The notes beneath the pieces were generated by a model. That model was not told where the DNA came from and made no database searches. It was given only the letters and a program-made list of their open reading frames with translations. DNA of 5,277 nucleotides from Nitrososphaerales archaeon (lineage in GTDB: Archaea > Thermoproteota > Nitrososphaeria > Nitrososphaerales > Nitrososphaeraceae). A program made the position numbers and the translations under genes. The stretch spans positions 1 to 5,277 of the forward strand of contig JARBAV010000194.1 of the NCBI GenBank assembly GCA_029237515.1, in the 5' to 3' direction. Shown here one piece after another: positions 1-5,277 of the stretch (positions are counted from its first letter, which is position 1; each line of letters starts with the position of its first letter).

Positions 1-80
1 AAATCAAGACATCAAATAACCCGTAAGTAGACACTACGATGCGACTACCTAATGAAGTATTATGGCCAACATAGTATACA

Positions 81-96
81 TTAATATAAAAATATT
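81..96. promoter_or_regulatory. AT-rich dyad, possible archaeal TATA box
   Basis: The segment contains TTAATATAAAAATATT, which holds a TATA-like core and a short inverted repeat (AATAT at 83-87 and ATATT at 92-96). An archaeal TATA box here would place a + strand start near 110-115, but no gene follows until 654. It could serve an unannotated RNA, a gene on the other strand outside the window, or nothing. Weak call based only on base composition. Confidence 0.2.
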
Positions 97-231
97 CCAT
101 CAGGGGAAAGGTCTCGTCTAGGATAAGGATTGCGAGAGTATAATTACTAGTCAATAAAATGAGCGACAATGTGATCGCAAGGATGGAATCAGCTCTTTTA
201 GGTAGATGACTTGATCTGCACTGCCGTAGTT

Positions 232-269
232 ATGCTAATAAATCACATCTTTAGCATCGTCCGGCTAAA
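232..269. repeat. Two overlapping, mutually exclusive short hairpins
   Basis: ATGCTAA at 232-238 is perfectly complementary to TTAGCAT at 251-257 (7 bp, 12-base loop). The same central segment, TTTAGC at 250-255, can instead pair with GCTAAA at 264-269 (6 bp, 8-base loop). Because both use 251-255, only one can form at a time. This resembles the geometry of an attenuator-like switch, but the stems are short and AT-rich, no T-run follows directly and no gene starts nearby, so chance is a serious alternative. Confidence 0.25.
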
Positions 270-576
270 TTCGTTGTCTCCTTGTTATCCGGAGTCAAGT
301 GAGCAACTAGAGCCCTCGCGGGAGAAAACCACACGAACTATATTGATGAAGTCGTGACAATGGGCTCCAACTGATTAGAAAATTTTGCGTTTGGAAATCT
401 TCATGAAATTGAATTTTACTTGAGAACTTGAGGTCCGAAGACAGAACTTATCCTCCCGCCAGTATGAGGCTAAGTAAATTTCGATCCCTTGGCATTAAAA
501 GAGACCGCACAAATGCAAATAAAGAGCTTTACACATTAGGTATTAGGACTCTGGGAACGATATCAGGTTCAATTAA

Positions 577-616
577 TTTAGTTTATTACACAATATCAAT
601 TTACACCTAAATAATT
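577..616 (+). promoter_or_regulatory. Probable cdvC promoter region
   Basis: Two TATA-like cores lie upstream of the cdvC ATG at 654: TTTAGTTTATTA at 577-588 and CTAAATAATT at 607-616. With the usual archaeal spacing of roughly 25 bases from TATA to start site, the second would give transcription from about 635-640 and a leader of about 15 bases, and the first a leader of about 40 bases. No GGTG/GGAGG-type ribosome-binding site precedes the ATG, which favours the nearer box and a short-leader transcript. The placement is inferred from spacing and composition only. Confidence 0.35.
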
Positions 617-653
617 CAAAGTGGCACACTAATTCCAAACGATTATAGTTATT

Positions 654-1916
654 ATGAGTCTTGCTCCACAGGAACTGGAAAATACTGCTAGCAAATTTGC
701 CGCTGAAGCTATTAGCTTTGATTCGCAGGGTTCGAGAGGAATGGCTATTCAATCTTATCAGAGAGCCATAGACGCACTGGTGAAGTTGGTTCAAATTTAT
801 CCCGAGTATAGGCTAAATAGAGTATATAGAGAACGAGCGAATGCCTACCAAAATCGGATTCGTACGCTCCAGCTTTCATCGGAACTGGGTTCGAAACTCC
901 CCGGCAGAACCATCTCCCCCCTAACAAAGGATTCTTCGAGTCATGATTCTAATGAATTGCGAAATGATAGAAAATCAAAGAGTTCACCTACGAACTTCAC
1001 AGGTCAAGGAACAGGATCAGACTCGTCTACTACTTCGGATCCGAATTTCGACGAACTGGTGCTGAAAGATAAGCCACATGTAAAATGGGATGAGGTGATT
1101 GGTCTTGACGACGCAAAACGCGCAATACGTGAGTCAATCGTCTATCCTACTAAACGTTCTGACCTCTTTCCGCTGGGTTGGCCCCGAGGGATACTCCTAT
1201 TTGGTCCACCTGGTTGCGGCAAAACCTTACTTGCTGCCGCAGCCGCAGCTGAAATTGATGGGTATTTCTTGAACGTCGATGCAGCGAGCATGATGAGCAA
1301 GTGGTTGGGAGAAGCAGAGAAAAACGTATCTAAACTATTCATGCTGGCAAGGCGGCTCCATGAGAGTGAAGGGGTTCCCGTACTTCTATTTATTGATGAA
1401 ATTGATTCATTACTTGGAACCAGAACTAGCGAAATTGGTGGAGAAGTACGCGTAAAGAATCAATTCCTTACTGAAATGGATGGCATAAATGTGAAGACGA
1501 AAGATTCTCAGTTATACGTCATTGGAGCAACAAACAAGCCTTGGACTTTGGAGGCAGGATTTCTTCGAAGGTTCCAAAAGCGTATCAATGTTTCCCTTCC
1601 TTCTCTTCCATCTAGAGTAGACCTATTTCGTCAATATACACGTCCTCTTAATCGTGAGAAATCGCTAAAATCAGATGAATTGGCCAAGTTATGTGAGGGG
1701 TATAGTGCTAGCGACATAAAGGACATTTGTCAAGCTGCTCAGCTTAGAGTTGTTAATGAACTATTTGAAAGTGGCAAGGCTATGGATACCAGTTCAAACC
1801 CTAGGTCAATAAATGTAGCCGATTTCAAGGAAATCTTTAAGGTTCGAAAACCTAGTGTTAGTGCAGAAATGCTAAAGGCGTATGTTAAATGGAGTGACCA
1901 ATTTAAAGCGCTTTAA
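654..1916 (+). CDS. cdvC: CdvC, Vps4-type AAA+ ATPase of archaeal cell division
   Basis: This is the ATPase that remodels and disassembles ESCRT-III-like CdvB polymers during cytokinesis at the membrane neck. In order, the 420-residue protein has an N-terminal MIT three-helix domain (about 5-75), which in this family docks on CdvB tails; a Ser/Thr/Asp/Asn-rich flexible linker (about 76-135); and one AAA+ module (about 140-400). Visible motifs are Walker A GPPGCGKT (184-191), pore loop 1 with SKWLG (215-219), Walker B LLFIDEID (244-251, D248/E249), the second pore-loop segment GGEVRVKNQ (262-270), sensor 1 GATN (291-294) and arginine fingers R305/R306 in FLRRFQKR. GYSASDIKDICQAAQLR (349-365) is the small helical subdomain. 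The RKPSV segment and the C-terminal helix (about 398-420) are typical of Vps4/CdvC. The Vps4 beta-domain insertion is absent, as in Sulfolobus CdvC, which I recall as very similar from pore loop to arginine finger. The first ATG starts the MIT domain naturally; no Shine-Dalgarno precedes it. cdvA and cdvB are not adjacent. Function is secure by family, interaction details are inferred. Confidence 0.95.
   Translation: MSLAPQELENTASKFAAEAISFDSQGSRGMAIQSYQRAIDALVKLVQIYPEYRLNRVYRERANAYQNRIRTLQLSSELGSKLPGRTISPLTKDSSSHDSNELRNDRKSKSSPTNFTGQGTGSDSSTTSDPNFDELVLKDKPHVKWDEVIGLDDAKRAIRESIVYPTKRSDLFPLGWPRGILLFGPPGCGKTLLAAAAAAEIDGYFLNVDAASMMSKWLGEAEKNVSKLFMLARRLHESEGVPVLLFIDEIDSLLGTRTSEIGGEVRVKNQFLTEMDGINVKTKDSQLYVIGATNKPWTLEAGFLRRFQKRINVSLPSLPSRVDLFRQYTRPLNREKSLKSDELAKLCEGYSASDIKDICQAAQLRVVNELFESGKAMDTSSNPRSINVADFKEIFKVRKPSVSAEMLKAYVKWSDQFKAL
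1913..1916. other. Overlapping convergent stop codons (TTAA)
   Basis: The cdvC stop TAA (1914-1916, +) and the ppa stop TAA (complement of 1913-1915) share the palindrome TTAA. Both reading frames are well supported right up to their ends, so the overlap is real. It leaves no intergenic space, so each transcript must end inside the other gene. Confidence 0.93.
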
Positions 1917-2479
1917 CGATTCCCTGCTGCTGAATATCTGTCAGCTGCCTCCTTTATTTTTTGCCTTGCGACCTCATTATTGGCATAACCAACCACTTTT
2001 ACAAACTTCCCTGGTTCTAGTTCCTTGTAGTGCTCAAAAAAGTGTTTGATTTTATCCAATATGCTAGCCGGAATATCCGATACTTGTTTTACGTTCGAAT
2101 AGGCTGGATCTACTTTTGGGCTGGGCACTGCAATTATTTTGGAATCATTTCCTTCCTCGTCTTCAGTTAACAACACACCTAGAGGAGTAGCACGTACAAC
2201 TGACAATGGAAATAAGCTTTCTTCGCCTAACAACAATACATCTACTGGGTCCCCATCCTCTTCCAAAGTTCCGGGCACGAACCCATAGTTGAAAGGATAT
2301 ACCATGGATGTGTACAATTTTCTATCTACAAACAAAACTCCTGTTTTGCGATCTAACTCGTACTTGATCCTGCTATCTTTAGGAATCTCAACAACTACGT
2401 TAATATCTCCTAGAGGTTCAGTCATTGCTGATATTTTATTTACAATAGACAATTTTGGTAACAAATCATAGTGAGACAT
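1913..2479 (-). CDS. ppa: Inorganic pyrophosphatase, family I (soluble)
   Basis: This cytoplasmic Mg-dependent enzyme hydrolyses pyrophosphate to two phosphates, pulling forward tRNA charging, nucleic-acid synthesis and other PPi-releasing reactions. The 188-residue length is normal for family I (E. coli enzyme about 175). The whole active site is visible with a constant +10 offset from E. coli numbering: E31, K39, E41, R53, Y61, Y65, the signature DGDPVD with D75/D77/D80, then D107, D112, K114, and Y151-K152 in HFFEHYKELEPGKFVKV. There is no signal peptide or membrane segment. The ATG at 2479 gives a slightly longer N-terminus (MSHYDLLPKL...) than E. coli; Met19 is an alternative start just before the first beta strand but would trim the usual leading segment. 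No Shine-Dalgarno is seen. The gene converges on cdvC with overlapping stops and is divergent from ileS across about 70 bp, which suits joint expression with a PPi-producing synthetase. Confidence 0.97.
   Translation of the reverse strand: MSHYDLLPKLSIVNKISAMTEPLGDINVVVEIPKDSRIKYELDRKTGVLFVDRKLYTSMVYPFNYGFVPGTLEEDGDPVDVLLLGEESLFPLSVVRATPLGVLLTEDEEGNDSKIIAVPSPKVDPAYSNVKQVSDIPASILDKIKHFFEHYKELEPGKFVKVVGYANNEVARQKIKEAADRYSAAGNR
1953..1962 (+). terminator. T-rich tract, possible cdvC transcript end
   Basis: TTTATTTTTT lies about 37-46 bases past the cdvC stop and is the first strong T-run on the + strand. Archaeal termination commonly occurs at U-rich tracts without a hairpin, so this is a plausible 3' end. 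It is also simply the antisense of Lys/Ile-rich codons near the ppa C-terminus (around KIKEA), so the run may exist for coding reasons alone. Confidence 0.3.
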
Positions 2480-2549
2480 TATTATTATGTTTCTATTGAA
2501 GCCACGGCAAAAACATAAAGAGGGTTAAAGAAAGATTGCTGCTATAGAA
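2480..2549. promoter_or_regulatory. Divergent ppa-ileS promoter region
   Basis: About 70 bp separate the ppa ATG from the best ileS start and must hold both promoters. On the minus strand, CTTTATGT (complement of 2513-2520) is a TATA-like core about 37 bases before the ppa ATG, which would give a leader of about 10-15 bases. The same A/T-rich patch read on + (ACATAAAG, 2513-2520) would give an ileS start of transcription near 2540-2545, close to TTG 2550, so one core could in principle serve both directions. Neither start has a Shine-Dalgarno; AGAGGG at 2518-2523 is too far from TTG 2550. The spacer also holds a 13-codon mini-ORF (2487-2528, +) in frame with ileS. Presence of promoters is inferred from the gene arrangement; the box assignment is weak. 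Confidence 0.4.
2513..2520 (-). promoter_or_regulatory. Candidate ppa TATA box
   Basis: Read on the minus strand the segment is CTTTATGT followed by T-rich sequence. Its centre lies about 37 bases before the ppa ATG, the distance expected for an archaeal promoter driving a nearly leaderless transcript. No other A/T core on this strand is better placed. The call rests on spacing and composition only. Confidence 0.35.
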
Positions 2550-5277
2550 TTGGATTTGCTTCCTACTTTCGACGCCAAAGCTATAGAAAATTTTGTAAAA
2601 GCGCATTGGGAAAAAGTAAATCTACTGCAACTTATCCAAAAAACGTCAGAAGTCCAAAACTATCCTCTATTGGGCTTTATCGAAGGTCCACCGACTATGA
2701 ATGGGGACCCCCATCTAGGCCATTTACGGGGACGTGTTATAAAGGATGCATGGTTCAGGATTAAGACACTTCAGAAGAACAGGGTGGTATTCCGCGCCGG
2801 TTGGGACACTCAAGGATTGCCTGTGGAGCTACAGGCAGAGAAGGAACTGGGTCTAACCGGTAGCAAGATTGAGAACATTCAAAAAGTCGGGGCAGAGAGG
2901 TTAGTGGAGGCATGTATAGATCTTATTCACAGATATAACGCCAAGTGGATCCAATCCGATAGGTTACTTGGAATGTCATTTGACTATTCACGAGCGTACT
3001 GGACCTACAAAGACGAATATATAGAAAGAGAGTGGAGATATCTTCAAAGGGCCTGGGAACAAGGCATATTAAAGGAAGGTTTTCGCGTAGTGCCATATTG
3101 TCCATCGTGTCAAACTTCACTTAGTAATGCAGAAGTTAACCAAGGGTATGAAAATGTGGAAGATCCTTCTTTATATTACAAGGTCAGGTTGACGGACCAG
3201 AATGTATTTTTAATAGTGTGGACAACAATGCCCTTCACACTTGTTACCGACGAACTAGTTGCTGTGAATCCTGATGCAAAATATGCACATGTTAAAATTG
3301 GTCAGGAGACATGGGTTCTGGCGAGAGAAAGGTTAGAAGAGCTATTTGACTATTTGGATGTTCGGGAATTTGAAATACTAAAAATTGTACTGGGAAAGGA
3401 ACTTGAAGGGCTAAGGTACATACATCCTTTACTTGAGATGATACCTGGATTAGAAACGTTAGCAAGAACAGGTAAAATCCATCTCGTTGTCGCTGAAAGC
3501 TTTGTTGATACCAACACTGGGAGCGGAATAGTCCATTTGTCTCCGGCTAACGGAGAGATGGACTTTCAAATTGCTACCAAGCGGGGCATACCTCTATTTG
3601 CTCCGATTGACGATAGAGTGGTATTCACCAAGGACGCGGGCATTTTCAATCAGCTATTTGTTAGAGATGCTGATGATCTTGTCATTCAGAAACTAAAATC
3701 TACCTGTCATTATGTTAAAGCAGGACGAATAAAGCATCAATACCCTACATGTTGGCGTTCTCATCATAAATTGGTATGGTTGTCCAGACGTGAATATTTC
3801 TATATGACTGATACTTTGGGCACTAACCCCATCGACGCGGCTCAAAATGTAAAGTATTTTTTCAACGCTTCTAGGAATAGGTTTATTGAAATTATTAAGG
3901 AAAAAGTCCCTTGGTGCATCACAAGAGAACGATTGTGGGGAACACCGCTACCGATATGGACGTGTGTAAACTGTAATGAGAAGGATCTGCTATACTCAAG
4001 AAAGCAGATTATAGAAAGGGCAATTAGTCTGCCAGACGGAGAACAATTTCCATTGCACAGGCCCCAGTTGGATAGAATTAATCTTGAATGTGACTTATGC
4101 GGGTCGACTATGCAGAGAGAGCAATTTGTTCTGGATACTTGGCACAATAGTGGAGCTGCTCCTTATGCCTCACTGACAGATTCTGAATATAGCGAACTCG
4201 TTCCGGTCCAGTTCCTTACAGAAGGAATTGACCAAACTAGAGGGTGGGCATATACGATGCTGCTGGAGAATATTATTCTATCTGGGTCGTCTTTTTCCCC
4301 TTATCAATCATTCCTTTTTCAAGGTCATGTGTTAGATGAAAAGGGTAACAAAATGAGCAAGAGTTTGGGGAACGTGGTCGAATCTATTCAATTCCTAAGC
4401 AATTACCCGGTAGACATAATTAGATACTACTTCTTGTGGAAGTCTTCCCCCGCTGAATCCCTGAACTTTGATGTTAAAGAAATGTTGAGCAGACCCCATC
4501 AAATCATTAGCACACTTTACTATCTACACATATATTTTTATCAAAATAGTACGTATGACAAATACGATCCTTCAAGTCATAATATTGAATGGACAAGAAA
4601 TGGAAATCTCCTATCGATTCCTGAAGTATGGATACTGTCAAAGTTTCAAAACTTAATTTCCGATTTTACGACAGCTTTTGATGAATGTAGATTTCATGAA
4701 GCAGCAAAGTTGCTAGAGGAATTCATAATCAATTTTCTTAGTCAAACCTATATTCCAATTGTCCGAAATGATTTATGGGATGACAATCAAGAATCATGGG
4801 AAAGGCGAATATCGGTATATTCTGTACTCAATCATCTACTAAAGAATATTGATATCATGCTTCATCCAATTTCTCCCTTTGCTACTGAGTACCTATACCT
4901 GATGTGCTTTAAGGAAAAGGAAAGTGTAATGCTAGAGGAGTGGCCTCGCCCTAGCAACGACTATGTAGATCGTGATGTGGAATCAGGATTTGATCACCTT
5001 AAGAACATTATTTCACTTTCAAACGCAGCCAGGATGAAAGCCAAACTTAAAAGAAGGTGGCCGGTCGACGAAGTATTAATATTCTCCACCGATGTTCGTT
5101 TCCTCAATAATCCTGACTTAATGGAGATTTTGAGAAACCAAATAAACGCTCAGAACTGTCGCCTCATTGAAATCCCATTATTCAAGTCTCAAACCTCTAA
5201 ACTGAATTCATTAATGGCAGGTGGTGCCCCGGTTAATGTGGAGATAGATATCCTCACAAAAAGCGTGGCACCTAGAG
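2550..5277 (+). CDS. ileS: Isoleucyl-tRNA synthetase, 3' end beyond window (partial)
   Basis: This class Ia synthetase charges tRNA-Ile with isoleucine and edits mischarged valine in the cytoplasm. The frame is open from 2529 to the window edge, giving about 909 codons from TTG 2550; archaeal IleRS is usually somewhat over 1000 residues, so the C-terminal tail is missing. Numbered from that TTG: the Rossmann core has EGPPTMNGDPHLGH (45-58; HLGH is the HIGH motif) and GWDTQGLPVE (84-93). A zinc-ribbon pair CPSC is at 184-187. The CP1 editing domain (about 200-400) has WTTMPFTL (224-231), GSGIVH (324-329) and the editing Asp338. WCITRERLWGTPLPIW begins at 455, further Cys pairs lie at 472/475 and 514/517, EGIDQTRGW starts at E558, and KMSKS is at 601-605. 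The anticodon-binding helical domain (about 640-830) contains HPISPF (772-777). The start is uncertain: an in-frame TAA (2526-2528) blocks longer forms and only TTG 2550 or 2556 are available before FDAKAIE. It is divergent from ppa. Confidence 0.96.
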   Translation, partial: MDLLPTFDAKAIENFVKAHWEKVNLLQLIQKTSEVQNYPLLGFIEGPPTMNGDPHLGHLRGRVIKDAWFRIKTLQKNRVVFRAGWDTQGLPVELQAEKELGLTGSKIENIQKVGAERLVEACIDLIHRYNAKWIQSDRLLGMSFDYSRAYWTYKDEYIEREWRYLQRAWEQGILKEGFRVVPYCPSCQTSLSNAEVNQGYENVEDPSLYYKVRLTDQNVFLIVWTTMPFTLVTDELVAVNPDAKYAHVKIGQETWVLARERLEELFDYLDVREFEILKIVLGKELEGLRYIHPLLEMIPGLETLARTGKIHLVVAESFVDTNTGSGIVHLSPANGEMDFQIATKRGIPLFAPIDDRVVFTKDAGIFNQLFVRDADDLVIQKLKSTCHYVKAGRIKHQYPTCWRSHHKLVWLSRREYFYMTDTLGTNPIDAAQNVKYFFNASRNRFIEIIKEKVPWCITRERLWGTPLPIWTCVNCNEKDLLYSRKQIIERAISLPDGEQFPLHRPQLDRINLECDLCGSTMQREQFVLDTWHNSGAAPYASLTDSEYSELVPVQFLTEGIDQTRGWAYTMLLENIILSGSSFSPYQSFLFQGHVLDEKGNKMSKSLGNVVESIQFLSNYPVDIIRYYFLWKSSPAESLNFDVKEMLSRPHQIISTLYYLHIYFYQNSTYDKYDPSSHNIEWTRNGNLLSIPEVWILSKFQNLISDFTTAFDECRFHEAAKLLEEFIINFLSQTYIPIVRNDLWDDNQESWERRISVYSVLNHLLKNIDIMLHPISPFATEYLYLMCFKEKESVMLEEWPRPSNDYVDRDVESGFDHLKNIISLSNAARMKAKLKRRWPVDEVLIFSTDVRFLNNPDLMEILRNQINAQNCRLIEIPLFKSQTSKLNSLMAGGAPVNVEIDILTKSVAPR

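Larger units (their letters stand above)
1..653. other. Long stretch without a recognisable gene
   Basis: All six frames are broken by frequent stops. The longest open stretch (428-610, +) would need a TTG start, shows no familiar motif and is probably chance. I looked for tRNA (T-loop pattern), SRP RNA, RNase P RNA and 16S/23S/5S rRNA signatures on both strands and found none that holds up. What is visible: an AT-rich promoter-like segment at 81-96, overlapping short hairpins at 232-269, a small GC-rich patch near 313-324, a tandem 8-base repeat at 418-432, and A/T-rich sequence at 570-653 that probably carries the cdvC promoter. The upstream neighbour lies outside the window, so part of this stretch may be its 5' or 3' flank. 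A non-conserved small RNA cannot be excluded from sequence alone. Confidence 0.7.

Noticed and set aside
341..374. C/D-box-like motifs (TTGATGA at 343-349 and CTGA at 371-374)
   Set aside because: The C box has a U at the first purine position, the spacing is too short for a double-guide sRNA and no convincing C'/D' pair is seen.
418..432. Tandem ACTTGAG direct repeat (418-424 and 426-432)
   Set aside because: Only two copies of seven bases; expected by chance and not linked to any element.
103..460. RNase P RNA-like fragments (GGGGAAAGG near 103-111 and GACAGAAC near 440-447)
   Set aside because: The required long-range P4 pairing does not form in the right position, and the other conserved regions (GGTGAAA, GGTAAGAGC type) are missing.
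428..610. 60-codon open frame with a TTG start (or 49 codons from ATG 464) before cdvC
   Set aside because: No recognisable motif or domain, no ribosome-binding site, and it ends in A/T-rich sequence that looks like promoter DNA; its length is within chance expectation.
573..1342. Minus-strand open frames opposite cdvC (573-794, 745-927, 1142-1342)
   Set aside because: They are shadows of the strongly supported cdvC frame, with no family motifs of their own.
2289..2471. Plus-strand open frame opposite the start of ppa
   Set aside because: It lies antisense to the conserved family I pyrophosphatase core and has no independent support.
2923..4147. Minus-strand open frames opposite ileS (2923-3120 and 3842-4147)
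   Set aside because: The + strand frame is continuous IleRS throughout; the reverse products resemble no known family.
2529..5277. Possible frameshift or pseudogene in ileS
   Set aside because: I translated the frame codon by codon to the window edge; it has no stop and all expected motifs appear in order at normal spacing.

Overview
The window reads as chromosomal DNA from an ammonia-oxidiser-type archaeon (Thaumarchaeota/Nitrososphaerota). Three things support this. There is a CdvC (Vps4-type) cell-division ATPase with an N-terminal MIT domain, a protein of TACK-group archaea. There is an archaeal-type isoleucyl-tRNA synthetase whose signature blocks look like those I know from Thaumarchaeota. 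None of the three genes has a convincing Shine-Dalgarno sequence, as expected for leaderless or short-leader transcripts. The long non-coding stretch at the left end and the moderately AT-rich composition would suit the soil-type Nitrososphaerales, but I cannot assign a genus.

Layout: positions 1-653 contain no credible gene. They hold AT-rich promoter-like sequence, a pair of overlapping, mutually exclusive short hairpins near 232-269, and a likely promoter for the next gene. cdvC (654-1916, +) encodes a 420-residue ESCRT-III-disassembling ATPase. It converges on ppa (1913-2479, -), a family I inorganic pyrophosphatase of 188 residues with a complete active site; the two stop codons share the palindrome TTAA. 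ppa is divergent from ileS, whose body begins near 2550 on the + strand and runs open off the right edge (about 909 codons present, C-terminus missing). The ppa-ileS spacer is only about 70 bp and must hold both promoters.

How the genes relate: ppa and ileS are biochemically linked, because aminoacyl-tRNA synthesis releases pyrophosphate that the pyrophosphatase removes, and the shared spacer allows co-expression. cdvC belongs to a separate process (membrane scission in cytokinesis) and probably sits here as a stand-alone gene: cdvA and cdvB are not in the window. I see ordinary housekeeping genes and no evidence of a new multi-gene system. The points most worth a second look are the ileS start (TTG, preceded by an in-frame 13-codon mini-ORF and stop), substitutions at two IleRS editing-pocket positions, the overlapping convergent stops with no room for a terminator, and the unexplained 653-bp leader region.
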